A DNA stretch of 48,656 nucleotides from an uncultured Methylococcaceae bacterium (GCA_903859815.1 CAIOOA010000274.1:1-48656); one strand, 5' to 3'. Counted from the first letter of the stretch, positions 26,279-35,330 are shown. Notes: a model not told the origin generated them from the sequence alone. Translations and numbers: made by a program.

Positions 26279-26544
26279 GCCTTGTCTGCCTGCCGTCTTT
26301 TGGCCTCCTTGATTATATCCTCCATGGTTTCAAACTGTCCCGGCCCGCTGTCGATTCCTTCTTGCCATAACGCCCTCAAGGCTTCGGCTTTGCTTGCCTC
26401 GGCGTCTTTCCGTTCTTTCCACTCCCTCAGTGCTTCCCGAATGATTTCGCTATGGCTTGCATATTCGCCGCTTTCGACTGTCTGCCGAATGAATGCGGCC
26501 ATTTCTTCATCAAGGGCGATGCTGACTTTTTCGACGTTTGCCAT
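26275..26544 (-). CDS. ParD-like ribbon-helix-helix antitoxin
   Basis: An 89-residue ParD-family antitoxin from MANVEKVSIALDEEMA. The RHH DNA-binding part is EKVSIALDEEMAAFIRQTVE, then SGEYASHSEIIREALREWKE; the tail (LRALWQEGIDSGPGQFETMED) is the toxin-binding extension common in CC2985-type ParD proteins. GGAGAACACA lies directly before the ATG. The frame extends upstream to 26583, but the ribosome site supports 26544. No parE gene is found next to it; a coiled-coil protein takes its place. Confidence 0.88.
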   Translation of the reverse strand: MANVEKVSIALDEEMAAFIRQTVESGEYASHSEIIREALREWKERKDAEASKAEALRALWQEGIDSGPGQFETMEDIIKEAKRRQADKA

Positions 26545-26668
26545 TGTGTTCTCCGATAGGTGAGTGGTAAACATTATTACCATTGATGTCGGTTGTTATC
26601 AATATCTGAACGCTAATGATGAAAATAAGCAAATGACCGACGAGTAACAACAATTATGATGCGCAATG

Positions 26669-26688
26669 CAACATATTTGTTGTATTAT
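26669..26688 (+). promoter_or_regulatory. Palindrome and -10 box upstream of hicA
   Basis: Palindrome caaca-tatt-tgttg (26669-26682) is followed at once by TATTAT (26683-26688), a -10-like box about 28 bases before the hicA ATG. It is a likely operator where the HicB DNA-binding domain would repress its own operon. Confidence 0.45.
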
Positions 26689-26715
26689 GCATCAATGCAA
26701 TAAAAGGGCTATGAC

Positions 26716-26895
26716 ATGAAGTACAGCGAGTTCAAGCGGTGGCTGCAACAACAGGGAGCAGTACTTACATCGGCCAAAGGGAGCCATTTCAAAGTGACGC
26801 TCAACGGGAAAATCAGCGTATTCCCGGATCACGGGGCTAAGGAAATTCCAAAGCCACTGATGCTATCAATCAAAAAAGACTTGGGTTTGAAATAG
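26716..26895 (+). CDS. hicA: HicA-type mRNA interferase toxin
   Basis: A 59-residue HicA toxin. The family fold is plain: MKYSEFKRWLQQQGAVLTSA, then KGSHFKVTLNGK with the catalytic histidine in GSHF, then FPDHGAKEIPKPLMLSIKKD and LGL at the end. HicA cleaves mRNA and is held off by HicB. An upstream ATG at 26711 is out of frame. hicB starts 8 bases downstream. Length is at the usual lower limit and it looks intact. Confidence 0.92.
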   Translation: MKYSEFKRWLQQQGAVLTSAKGSHFKVTLNGKISVFPDHGAKEIPKPLMLSIKKDLGLK

Positions 26896-26903
26896 GAGAC
26901 ACC

Positions 26904-27329
26904 ATGCTACGTTACCCGGTAACACTAACCACAGACACCGAAACCAACACGGTGTTAGCAGATTTCCCCGATGTCCCTTGGTGCCACAGCGCGGGATACG
27001 ACGAATCGGAAGCCCTGCTAAATGCAGAGGACGCACTTACGAGCGCATTGGGAGTATTCATAGAGAGGCGTCAAGCGATCCCGGAGCCTTCAGAGATAAA
27101 ATCCAACGAAGCATACATAACACTAACCGCACTAACAACGGCAAAAATCCTGCTCTGGAACGAGATGATAAAACAAGGGGTAAGAAAATCGGACCTAGCA
27201 CGGCAACTAAACTGCCACATGCCTCAGATAGACAGACTGTTGGACTTCGAACATAGCTCGAAAATAGAGCTTGTGGAAACCGCGCTAAAACATCTCGGAA
27301 AACAGCTAAGTGTGCAACTGGCTGCGTAA
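26904..27329 (+). CDS. hicB: HicB-type antitoxin with DNA-binding tail
   Basis: A 141-residue HicB. The N-terminal pseudo-RNase H fold (YPVTLTTDTETNTVLADFPD and ALLNAEDALTSALGVFIERR) neutralises HicA; the C-terminal helix-turn-helix (VRKSDLARQLNCHMPQIDRL) binds the operator. TAGGAGACACC before the ATG is a good ribosome site. Transcribed with hicA; a bidirectional terminator lies 180 bases downstream. Confidence 0.92.
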   Translation: MLRYPVTLTTDTETNTVLADFPDVPWCHSAGYDESEALLNAEDALTSALGVFIERRQAIPEPSEIKSNEAYITLTALTTAKILLWNEMIKQGVRKSDLARQLNCHMPQIDRLLDFEHSSKIELVETALKHLGKQLSVQLAA

Positions 27330-27508
27330 GGCAACCCGAAAGACTTAAGCAACCTAGCAAAAACGGGTCAAGCACAGGAAGGCGAAACAGGCGCAGTTTG
27401 CAATGCGCTTACACCAAGTTGCGCATAATGCGTATTATGTTAAATCATAATCTCTCACAAATTAACCCTTAACTAATCAAGTAATCACTGCATGGATTGT
27501 TGTGTAAA

Positions 27509-27536
27509 AAAAAAGCGCCTTGTTAGGCGCTTTTTT
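27509..27536. terminator. Bidirectional intrinsic terminator
   Basis: Stem aagcgcc / ggcgctt (27513-27519 and 27526-27532) with an A-run before and a T-run after, so it can end hicAB transcripts from the left and cupredoxin-operon transcripts from the right. Confidence 0.85.
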
Positions 27537-27593
27537 GATTTGCTGGAACTAAGCCCACCTGTGCAAGCAATATGTGGGCTTAGCTGGATGCCA

Positions 27594-28535
27594 TCATTCT
27601 TTCGGCAACAACTTGTCTTTTCCTTTCACTTGATTTACCAACCAAGTGACTAAACGCACTATCGCATTAAACAAGTCAGTCAGCAATTGCATGGTGCAGT
27701 TCAGAACGTCTGCTGCCGTTTTTCCTTGGCAACGCGATTCAATCTCACGGAATAGAAACGGTGCGCCGACAAAGCCCACTAACAAACCAATGATTAAGGA
27801 ACCTGAAAAGAAGCTGGATGGTTCCTCGGTCACCGCCGCTACCGCAACCGGCACTGTTCCAGCCGCTGCGGGAGTGGTCGCAGCATTGGCATCTGCCTTG
27901 GTCACAGCAACCGGAGTCGTTGGTGACGGCGGTTTATTTCCGCCTGGACCGTAATTGTCGGCAATTGCCGGATCAGTAACACCCGGTATCGACGGAAAAG
28001 TGCCACTGCCCTTGCCTACGACCAACTGCCCTTTCATGCCTTTTTCCATGTGTTGGGCTTCATCGCAGTGGACTAGGTAAGTCTTGTCTTCGGCGGGCAG
28101 TATCAAAGTTCCGGTCACTTTCGCAGGGCCAGTCACTTCAAGATGGAACATGCCCTTGTCATACATGAACTTGGGCAAGCCGTGCATCATCCATTGATGC
28201 CTGACATGGTCTTCGTTGACAAAGGTGACGGTCAATCGGGTACATGGTTTGACCCGCCATTCGTGCTTGTCAAATCCAAATATGGTTCCCGGATACTCTT
28301 TGGAGTATTTCCGTCCAGCGTGAACTTCAATCTTGACGTCTTCCGAAACTTTGTCACAACCGGCTGGCAGCTTATCTTTGTTTTGGCCCATTATCATGCC
28401 GCCATCCATGTCCATGAGATGACCGTCGCCATGATCCATCAACTGATTATGGTCGATGATCTTCTGTTCCTCTGCACTGTTTGCGGAACTGACGATTATG
28501 AAGCTTAAAACAATGGCGGATAAGATCGTTTTCAT
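27594..28535 (-). CDS. Secreted cupredoxin-domain protein with C-terminal membrane segment
   Basis: About 313 residues from MKTILSAIVL, chosen because GGAGATTAAGC precedes it. A signal peptide (residues 1-20, ending SANSA) is followed by a His/Met-rich stretch (DHGDGHLMDMDGGMIMG), then a cupredoxin domain with likely type-1 copper ligands: His in HVRHQWMMHGLP, Cys and His in LVHCDEAQHMEKGM, and Met in the same loop. A Pro/Ala/Thr-rich linker leads to a membrane segment (LIIGLLVGFVGAPFLF). It is the last gene of a cluster with the multicopper oxidase, from which it is separated by 11 bases. It probably passes electrons to or takes copper for the oxidase at the periplasmic face of the membrane; that is inference. 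Confidence 0.85.
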   Translation of the reverse strand: MKTILSAIVLSFIIVSSANSAEEQKIIDHNQLMDHGDGHLMDMDGGMIMGQNKDKLPAGCDKVSEDVKIEVHAGRKYSKEYPGTIFGFDKHEWRVKPCTRLTVTFVNEDHVRHQWMMHGLPKFMYDKGMFHLEVTGPAKVTGTLILPAEDKTYLVHCDEAQHMEKGMKGQLVVGKGSGTFPSIPGVTDPAIADNYGPGGNKPPSPTTPVAVTKADANAATTPAAAGTVPVAVAAVTEEPSSFFSGSLIIGLLVGFVGAPFLFREIESRCQGKTAADVLNCTMQLLTDLFNAIVRLVTWLVNQVKGKDKLLPKE

Positions 28536-28546
28536 GCTTAATCTCC

Positions 28547-30313
28547 TCATTGCTTATCCTTCGACAGGTTGGTCAATCTTCCAGCCACACTCATCACCTG
28601 CTCTCTCTTCAGGTAAAAAAAGTAACCTAATACGCCAAGGAGCAAGCCGGTGAACAGGCTTCCCCAGCCTCCACCATTACCGTTGGTTGCACTTGGCGTC
28701 GCATTGGCGGGATTGGTTGAGCTAAAGATTGGAGGTGGCGCGATGGCGGCTGTCGGCGTGCCAGTGGGTAAAGCACCTTCAGCGGGTTGCCCCAAGCTTC
28801 CCCAGTCATCCGCCCAATTTTGCCAAACCGGGATTTTCCTTTCCCAATATTTCTTAGTGAAATACGGAGCCAAATCCATCCCATGGACTTTAGGTGTGCC
28901 GTTATCGTCCAAGTAACTTTTATATGCGATCAGGCTGATACTACCGCCCTCCCCCATTCCATTGGTCGTGAATGCCTTTTCCACATGGTCATGGAACATC
29001 CATAAGCCTTGCCCATAGCTATGCAAGCCGTCATCCGTGGTATTAAGTTCCAAATCCACACGCTGGGCCGGGGCGAGCGCATACACGTCACGGGTGATCT
29101 GCGCACTGGGGTTCTGCTCGACACCGTCATAATGCGTTTCAGTGGCCTTGTGACCGTGTGTGTGCAATGCCAATGACTCGGTGTGACCATTCAGGACACG
29201 CAATTTTACTTTTTCATTGGGGTCAACGACGATCAAAGATTCACGCAATGTGTACGGGAAAGACCGTCCATTGAGCATGTAATAATCGTCACTCGCATCG
29301 GTAATGTCATAGTCTTGGTTCATCGCTTTCGCAATCAACCTAGGATCATTCGCAATTTGAGGGATTTGATGCAATTCTTTGTCGGCTGATTGGAAGAACA
29401 AATCATACTCTTGAGTATATTTTTCCCTGACCGCCACAGAAGGCGCACGAACCTTGCCATTGCCCACGTTAAATGTTTGCACCCAGTTATTCGGGCGGTT
29501 TTCTTCGACGATGAACAAACCAGCAAGCCCCATGGGTATATGGGTATGCGGTTGAACATGGCAATGATAATACATCGTGCCAGGCTGGCGAGGTTTGATG
29601 ACATAAGTTTTGCTCTGACCGGGCATCACGTCCATTTGTGCAGTTTGCCCTACCCCGTCATTGCCTTCGCCACCATGATCCATGTAAGGATGGTCAACTC
29701 CATGAAGATGGATGGAATGAGGGAAATAATGAGTGTTTTCCAGCACGATCCAAACTACATCACCTTGTTCGACTCGAATCGCAGGTGAAGGCATACGCAG
29801 CAGCGAATTGGCCTCCGCACTGGCAAAACTCTTGGTCGACATATCACGGGTTTTGGGCGTGTAAACCCAAAAGCTAGGCTGCACTCCCGGTGCGATGTCG
29901 AAGGTGGGCACCACACCCGGAAAATCAGGCGAGTGTCCGTTTAATTCCATAACTTCCAGTTTGATGACGATGAGGTCTGGGTCACCGTCTCCGTCCGTGT
30001 CATTGGATAAGGTCAGCGCGTCGGCTGCCAAATTGGTGTCCATCAAGGTCTGCATGGAGATGTTGTTGGTCCCTTTGACAAAAGCGGCAATATCGGCCGG
30101 ATTGTCGGGATTACAAACCCTTTGCTCTTGAATCTTGACACCTTCCACCGTTTGCGCATCGCGCCATTCGGGTGGAACGCCACTTTTACAAAAAGGTTCT
30201 GCCTCGCCAATATCGACTTTCACGGAGGGAGGTGGCGTGGTGACCGCTCCAACCCCGAAGGAAATCGTCATGAGGGCGTAACCCAGCAATAATACGAGGG
30301 ATTTTGTCTGCAT
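28547..30313 (-). CDS. Multicopper oxidase, periplasmic
   Basis: A 588-residue multicopper oxidase. A signal peptide (1-23) is followed by cupredoxin domains. All copper-binding blocks are seen: HSIHLHGVDH, MYYHCHVQPHTHIPMGLAG, LALHTHGH, and MFHDHVEKAFTTNGMGEGG. The last block (HDHVEKAFTTNGM) is close to the usual HCHxxxHxxxxM but has Asp where the type-1 Cys normally stands, so the type-1 site may be in the earlier HCHVQPHTHIPMG block, as in two-domain or nitrite-reductase-like arrangements. C-terminal membrane segment (LFTGLLLGVLGYFFYL). It has a Ca-binding-like DTDGDGDPD stretch near residue 105. Natural substrate unknown. Clustered with the cupredoxin downstream and the AHGG protein upstream. 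Confidence 0.85.
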   Translation of the reverse strand: MQTKSLVLLLGYALMTISFGVGAVTTPPPSVKVDIGEAEPFCKSGVPPEWRDAQTVEGVKIQEQRVCNPDNPADIAAFVKGTNNISMQTLMDTNLAADALTLSNDTDGDGDPDLIVIKLEVMELNGHSPDFPGVVPTFDIAPGVQPSFWVYTPKTRDMSTKSFASAEANSLLRMPSPAIRVEQGDVVWIVLENTHYFPHSIHLHGVDHPYMDHGGEGNDGVGQTAQMDVMPGQSKTYVIKPRQPGTMYYHCHVQPHTHIPMGLAGLFIVEENRPNNWVQTFNVGNGKVRAPSVAVREKYTQEYDLFFQSADKELHQIPQIANDPRLIAKAMNQDYDITDASDDYYMLNGRSFPYTLRESLIVVDPNEKVKLRVLNGHTESLALHTHGHKATETHYDGVEQNPSAQITRDVYALAPAQRVDLELNTTDDGLHSYGQGLWMFHDHVEKAFTTNGMGEGGSISLIAYKSYLDDNGTPKVHGMDLAPYFTKKYWERKIPVWQNWADDWGSLGQPAEGALPTGTPTAAIAPPPIFSSTNPANATPSATNGNGGGWGSLFTGLLLGVLGYFFYLKREQVMSVAGRLTNLSKDKQ

Positions 30314-30356
30314 ATATTAAAAAAGCCGTTGGAACTGAACTTCAAAACACGCCGTC

Positions 30357-30388
30357 ACCCCTATCCAGATTGCATTCCAGATAGGGGT
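30357..30388. other. Intergenic hairpin before the multicopper oxidase
   Basis: Stem acccctatc (30357-30365) pairs with gataggggt (30380-30388). It lies between the end of the AHGG-protein gene and the multicopper oxidase start. No T-run is present on the minus strand, so it may be an attenuator or a stability element rather than a terminator. Confidence 0.4.
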
Positions 30389-30397
30389 CACCGAACT

Positions 30398-30991
30398 TTA
30401 TGCTGCTTTTTTCGCACGCGCGAACAAGCCGTCAATGAACGACTTGAATGGAGCGCTGGAGAGGTAAAGCAAGTATAGGCCAGCCACTAATACCGTAATA
30501 ATGATGATCTTGGTGCTGCTGGAAACTTCCCCTTTAGCCGTTCCGACTTTAAACGGAACATGGGCATCAATCTTTTGTCCTTCGTTGATCAGTGTCACAT
30601 GGGCCAGATATTTACCACTTTCAGTGAAATTGTAAGAGGTGTTGAATGTGCCGCTGGCATGGGTGGAAGGTGGCAAATAGGCAATTCGCGTACCTTCGGG
30701 TTCTTTGGTGAATTCCACCTCTACCGTCATGTTGCGGAGCGCTTTTCCCTCATAATCAAATACCATGATGGTTGTTCCCAACTCAGGTATTTCGCCGCAA
30801 AATTCGGCGGAACCCGTCAATTGTGGTTGGTAAGCCGTGAAATGCACCAAGTGTGGACCCACAAAAATTCTACACTGGTCTGTGTCAACACTCGCCCCGC
30901 CGTGCGCCCAAGCTGAAGTAGCCGGAAGCAAAGCTGTCAGCAAGAGTCCCAAAGTCAAAGCCAAGCTTTTGAAAAAGGTTAGATTTCGCAT
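30398..30991 (-). CDS. Periplasmic membrane-anchored protein of the copper cluster
   Basis: A 197-residue protein I cannot assign to a named family. A signal peptide ends near SAWAHGG; the mature part has two cysteines (DQCRIF, EFCGEI) and beta-rich character (VTLINEGQKIDAHVPFKV), like an immunoglobulin or CopC-like fold. A single membrane segment lies near the end (TKIIIITVLVAGLYLLYLS) with a short basic tail (FARAKKAA). GAGGGAAGAGAT is a good ribosome site. First gene of the cluster with the multicopper oxidase and the cupredoxin; the AHGG start suggests a possible N-terminal His copper site after cleavage, which is inference. Confidence 0.7.
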   Translation of the reverse strand: MRNLTFFKSLALTLGLLLTALLPATSAWAHGGASVDTDQCRIFVGPHLVHFTAYQPQLTGSAEFCGEIPELGTTIMVFDYEGKALRNMTVEVEFTKEPEGTRIAYLPPSTHASGTFNTSYNFTESGKYLAHVTLINEGQKIDAHVPFKVGTAKGEVSSSTKIIIITVLVAGLYLLYLSSAPFKSFIDGLFARAKKAA

Positions 30992-31261
30992 ATCTCTTCC
31001 CTCGTTATATTTATCGTGTTAGGGTAACGGAAATGTTTAGGGCGCAATTAGTTTAAGCCCCCCAACGTCGCCTTGCCTCCGAATGTCCTGTTCTAAGGAA
31101 AATAGGAAGCCGTGATCGAACTGTTGCAGCTTAACAGATGCCGATATTTAATAAAAGTTCCCGTTGACCTTGCAATGCTTCAAGCTGCCATGTAACAGAT
31201 TTTTACTAAACTGAACACAGTGCAAAATTTTGGTAGGCTTGGTCGATTGAGCCTTCAAATT

Positions 31262-32464
31262 TTAGAACCCACCCTCGGCCTCGGGTGATGAACTGATCTT
31301 GTGAATCGTCAAATCCGCGCCATTGAACTCCTCTTCCGGGTCTAGGCGTATACCCACGCTGTATTTCAAAGCCCCGTAGACGATAAACCCTCCCGCCAAG
31401 GCTATTGACACCCCCAAGCCAGTGCCTATGAGTTGGGACGCCAAGCTCACACCGCCCATGCCGCCCAATGCCTGTTGACCAAAAATTCCAGCAGCGATGC
31501 CTCCCCATGCCCCACATAAACCGTGAAGAGGCCATACGCCTAGCACATCGTCAATTTTCCAGCGATTTTGGGTTAACGTAAACATTAAAACAAACAATAT
31601 CCCGGCAATGGCTCCCACCACCAAAGCACCAAGCGGGTGCATCAAATCAGAACCCGCGCAGACCGCCACCAAACCGGCCAAAGGCCCGTTATGGACGAAA
31701 CCAGGGTCATTACGTCCTATAATCAACGCTGCCAAGGTGCCTCCCGCCATCGCCATCAGCGAATTAAGGGCCACCAAGCCACTGACCGCGTTCAAAGTTT
31801 GCGCAGACATCACATTGAAGCCAAACCAACCGACCGTCAATATCCATGCACCCAAGGCCAAAAACGGGATACTGGACGGGGGATGTGAAGACATTCCACC
31901 ATCACGGTGATATCGGCCTCTGCGAGCGCCCAACAGGATGACGGCCCCCAAAGCGATCCAGCCGCCGACTGCATGAACGACCACAGAACCCGCAAAATCG
32001 TGGAACGATGCGCCAAAGGTCTGTTCCAGCCATGCTTGAACACCCAAATTCTTATTCCAAGCGATACCTTCAAAGAACGGATAAACGAACCCCACTAGGA
32101 GGAAGGTTGCAGCCCCTTGCGGATTGAATTTTGCGCGTTCGGCAATGCCGCCGGAGACAATGGCGGGCACGGCTGCCGCAAAGGTCAGCAGAAAGAAGAA
32201 CTTCACCAGATCGTATCCACATTTCTGCGCCAAGATTTGAGCCCCGGAGAAAAACTGCACACCGTAGGCGATGTAATAACCGATGAAGAAATAAGTGACC
32301 GTTGAAATGCAAAAATCGGTCAGAATTTTCACCAAGGCGTTGATTTGATTTTTCCTGCGGACTGTTCCCAATTCGAGGAAAGCAAATCCAGCATGCATGG
32401 CCAACACCATGATGGCGCCGAGGAGAATAAAAAGGACGTCGTTACTTGTATTGTTTGATTCCAT
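31262..32464 (-). CDS. amt: Ammonium transporter (Amt family)
   Basis: A 400-residue ammonium channel, start chosen at MESNNTSNDVL with GAGAG upstream. Eleven membrane helices are expected. The twin-histidine pore is visible in HDFAGSVVVHAVGG (with the conserved Asp) and WPLHGLCGAWGG. Other family blocks: LGAIMVLAMHAGFAFLELG and GWFGFNVMSAQ. Cytoplasmic C-terminus LDPEEEFNGADLTIH is the usual regulatory tail bound by PII proteins. No glnK is adjacent. A sigma-54-like promoter lies just upstream. Confidence 0.94.
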   Translation of the reverse strand: MESNNTSNDVLFILLGAIMVLAMHAGFAFLELGTVRRKNQINALVKILTDFCISTVTYFFIGYYIAYGVQFFSGAQILAQKCGYDLVKFFFLLTFAAAVPAIVSGGIAERAKFNPQGAATFLLVGFVYPFFEGIAWNKNLGVQAWLEQTFGASFHDFAGSVVVHAVGGWIALGAVILLGARRGRYHRDGGMSSHPPSSIPFLALGAWILTVGWFGFNVMSAQTLNAVSGLVALNSLMAMAGGTLAALIIGRNDPGFVHNGPLAGLVAVCAGSDLMHPLGALVVGAIAGILFVLMFTLTQNRWKIDDVLGVWPLHGLCGAWGGIAAGIFGQQALGGMGGVSLASQLIGTGLGVSIALAGGFIVYGALKYSVGIRLDPEEEFNGADLTIHKISSSPEAEGGF

Positions 32465-32501
32465 AATTTTGCTCTCTGCTAAGACTTTAACCCCGCAAAC
32501 A

Positions 32502-32518
32502 ACCAAGAATCGGGCCAG
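32502..32518 (-). promoter_or_regulatory. Sigma-54-like promoter of amt
   Basis: On the minus strand, CTGGCCCGATTCTTGGT fits the consensus CTGGCACGNNNNTTGCW with two mismatches (A to C, and C to G at the -12 pair). It ends 38 bases before the amt ATG, a plausible distance. Nitrogen-regulated amt genes usually use sigma-54. The imperfect -12 element makes this tentative. Nothing else is evident in the gap 32519-32872. Confidence 0.4.
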
Positions 32519-32872
32519 TTCATAAAAATCGAGTTAATAAGTTGATTTGTTTCATGCGGGAATAGCTGAAACCTGATTTGAATGCATTACAATGGTGCGC
32601 ATTAAAAAATTTTGCATTAATATGGGGCAGGCTTGTTCGTTTCAGGTCACATGAATCGCATCCATTGACTTAACCTTCACAGTCATGGAGGGAAATTGAG
32701 TGCAGGACAAGCATCAAACACAAAGTAATCGGATCATTCGCTATGGGTAGACACAGAGTTCTATTCCGCTAAGACTCCGTTTTAGGGTTTAATACAGGAG
32801 CAGGAGTTTGACTAACGGCCCTAAACAATGGGCCTACCCATTAACCAGCAATCATGAACTACAGGAATTACC

Positions 32873-34120
32873 ATGGCATCACCCAAGCCTGTAATACCCG
32901 TCGGCGGGGAACCTATCCGCATGTCCCCTTCCGGTGGTCTGCAAGTCCCCGACCATCCTATCATTCCCTTTATTGAGGGCGACGGCACCGGACCCGATAT
33001 TTGGCGAGCCTCGGTTCGAGTGGTCGACGCAGCGGTTGAAAAAGAATTTGGCGGAAGCAAGAAAATCGCCTGGGCCGAGGTTTACGCGGGCGAAAAGGCA
33101 AAAAATCTATTCGACACCTGGTTGCCTGACGAGACCTTGGACGCTTTCAGGGATTATCTTGTCGGCATCAAAGGACCGCTCACCACCCCCGTTGGCGGCG
33201 GCATCAGGTCATTGAACGTTGCCATACGCCAAATGCTTGATTTGTATGTATGTCTTCGGCCTGTCCGCTACTTCGCGGGGGTGCCATCGCCCGTTAAAAA
33301 ACCAGAGAAGGTGGATATGGTGATCTTCAGGGAAAATACTGAGGACATCTATGCGGGGGTTGAGTGGGCTGCCGAAACGCCAGAGGCCAAAAAAATCATC
33401 GACTTCTTGCAGAAGGAGATGGGGGTCACCAAGATTCGTTTCCCCGCCACCAGCGGCATAGGCATCAAACCGGTTTCCAAAGAGGGCTCACAGCGTTTGC
33501 TCAGGGCCGCTTTCGACTATGCTTTGCGGCATCAACGCCGAAGCATTACCATGGTCCACAAGGGGAACATCATGAAGTTCACCGAGGGCGCGTTCAGAGA
33601 CTGGGGCTATGAACTTGCTAGAACGGAATATGCTGGCAGAATCATCGGTTGGGACGATTGCAATGGCAAACCACCCGCCGGACAAATTCTATTGAAGGAT
33701 TCAATCGCAGACATCACCTTGCAGCAGGTGCTGACGCGGCCTGAGGAGTTCGACGTGATAGCGACTTTGAACCTGAACGGGGATTACCTTTCGGATGCGC
33801 TGGCCGCACAGGTGGGCGGTATAGGCATAGCCCCCGGGGGGAATGTCAATTACCTGACCGGACATGCCATTTTCGAGGCCACTCACGGAACGGCTCCGAA
33901 ATATGCCAATCTTGACAAGGTGAACCCAGGTTCTGTGATTCTATCCGCCGTCATGATGCTGGAATATCTCGGTTGGGAAGGCGCGGCGGCACGCATTGTC
34001 AAAGGTCTTGAACAGGCGATCACCAAAAAAACCGTCACTTACGATTTTGCCCGGCTAATGGAGGGTGCCACTGAGGTTGCTTGCTCGACATTCGCCGACT
34101 GCATCATAGCCGAACTGTGA
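32873..34120 (+). CDS. icd: NADP-dependent isocitrate dehydrogenase
   Basis: A 415-residue dimeric-type isocitrate dehydrogenase, TCA cycle. Substrate and cofactor blocks: [15 protein letters not shown] near the start, the phosphorylation-loop serine in [67 protein letters not shown], and [19 protein letters not shown] at the NADP site. Length matches E. coli Icd (416). It stands alone, divergent from amt. A perfect hairpin lies about 65 bases downstream. Confidence 0.96.
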   Translation: MASPKPVIPVGGEPIRMSPSGGLQVPDHPIIPFIEGDGTGPDIWRASVRVVDAAVEKEFGGSKKIAWAEVYAGEKAKNLFDTWLPDETLDAFRDYLVGIKGPLTTPVGGGIRSLNVAIRQMLDLYVCLRPVRYFAGVPSPVKKPEKVDMVIFRENTEDIYAGVEWAAETPEAKKIIDFLQKEMGVTKIRFPATSGIGIKPVSKEGSQRLLRAAFDYALRHQRRSITMVHKGNIMKFTEGAFRDWGYELARTEYAGRIIGWDDCNGKPPAGQILLKDSIADITLQQVLTRPEEFDVIATLNLNGDYLSDALAAQVGGIGIAPGGNVNYLTGHAIFEATHGTAPKYANLDKVNPGSVILSAVMMLEYLGWEGAAARIVKGLEQAITKKTVTYDFARLMEGATEVACSTFADCIIAEL

Positions 34121-34186
34121 CCCTGTCAGACAGTGACAAACATCTGATTGACGACGTACTTTAGCTAGCAGTGCCTTTGTGAATCG

Positions 34187-34214
34187 ATAGGCTTGGATGC
34201 AAATCCAAGCCTAT
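34187..34214. terminator. Perfect 12-bp hairpin after icd
   Basis: Arms ataggcttggat (34187-34198) and atccaagcctat (34203-34214) with a GCAA tetraloop. Likely the transcript end of icd and of the small gene on the other strand; no clear T-run follows. Confidence 0.6.
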
Positions 34215-34235
34215 TGCTTGAGCGGTTATCTTAGT

Positions 34236-34328
34236 TTAATTCTTGTTTTTTCTGAAAAAAGTCGCCCAGATAACGATGACAACCGCCACCAGTGCCGCGA
34301 TAATGATGCCAAGTCTTGCTGTATACAT
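34236..34328 (-). CDS. Small single-span membrane protein (30 aa)
   Basis: A 30-residue protein MYTARLGIIIAALVAVVIVI, then WATFFRKNKN. One hydrophobic helix (residues 6-24) is followed by a basic end (RKNKN), giving an N-out/C-in or positive-inside anchor. GACGAGG lies about 8 bases before the ATG. No family recognised, but composition and ribosome site support a real gene; many such small membrane proteins are missed in annotation. Confidence 0.5.
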   Translation of the reverse strand: MYTARLGIIIAALVAVVIVIWATFFRKNKN

Positions 34329-34431
34329 GTCAATGCCTCGTCGTAACCCTATAAATTAAAACCCAATTCTAATCGATTTGTTAACACTGTGTGTAGCAAC
34401 CCTTGCCAATGCCCTCGGACTGATTTGGCAA

Positions 34432-35205
34432 TCAATCCAACATCTCTGTAAAGCCTCCCAAGGGATCAAACGTTTTTCGTGCTGCCAAAATGTAATTGAT
34501 GCCTACGTAAGGGGTTAGGCGGAAACGTTTCGTGAATGGGTTCACTGTCACCCCCGTGCTGGTAAAAACTCGCATTCCATCGCCAGCCAGCAAATTCTCC
34601 ACTTCCACCGGGGTTGGGAAGCGCGACCACCGATGCGTGCCTCGTGGCAACCAGCCAAGCACATATTCAGCCATGATGATGGCCCCCAACCAAGAAGCGA
34701 TGGTGCGATTGATGGTTGCCACTACCATGACGCCGCCTGGGCGAACCAGCCTCATGCAAGCATTCATAAATAAATCCAGTTCGGCCACATGTTCGACCAC
34801 TTCCATGTTCAGCACCACATCGTAAACCTCCCCGCGTCCTGCAAGGATTTCTGCACTGGCAAGCTCATAGTCAATGGCCAAGCCACTCAGTTCAGCGTGT
34901 TGTGCCGCTATAGCGATGTTTTTTGTCGCCACGTCAACCCCATGCACCGAAGCCCCTAAACGCGCTATGGCTTCACTGAGAATGCCGCCGCCACAACCGA
35001 TGTCTAAGATGCGCAATCCCTGCAAGGGACTATCCGATGTCGGGTCCAGACCAAATTCAGTCATCAATGTGTCACGAATAAAACCCATCCGAACGCCATT
35101 CATGCGGTGCAAAGGCCAAAACGGACCACCCTCTTGCCACCATAACGCGGACATTTTTTGATAGAAGGCGACCTCTTTTGGATCAATGGTGGTCTGTTTG
35201 TTCAT
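34432..35205 (-). CDS. ubiG: Ubiquinone biosynthesis O-methyltransferase UbiG
   Basis: A 257-residue class I SAM methyltransferase of the UbiG type, start chosen at MNKQTTIDPKEVAFYQ. Blocks: FYQKMSALWWQEGGPFWPLH (family signature near the start), RILDIGCGGGILSEAIARLG (SAM motif I), VHGVDVATKNI, YDVVLNMEVVEHVAELDLF, GGVMVVATINRTIASW, LPRGTHRWSRFPTPVEVENL. It performs both O-methylations of ubiquinone synthesis. A start at 35238 is possible but lacks a better ribosome site. Alone, divergent from the DUF1631 gene. Confidence 0.93.
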   Translation of the reverse strand: MNKQTTIDPKEVAFYQKMSALWWQEGGPFWPLHRMNGVRMGFIRDTLMTEFGLDPTSDSPLQGLRILDIGCGGGILSEAIARLGASVHGVDVATKNIAIAAQHAELSGLAIDYELASAEILAGRGEVYDVVLNMEVVEHVAELDLFMNACMRLVRPGGVMVVATINRTIASWLGAIIMAEYVLGWLPRGTHRWSRFPTPVEVENLLAGDGMRVFTSTGVTVNPFTKRFRLTPYVGINYILAARKTFDPLGGFTEMLD

Positions 35206-35330
35206 AATTTTCGTCCAATGGCTTAACGGGTTCGCCATTTGCCCCTATACTTATCGTACTAACATTAGGATTGTGTTTAAGCATCTCTTCAATAACGCAT
35301 CGGCGAAAGAGGAACTTTTCCTTAGGACCT

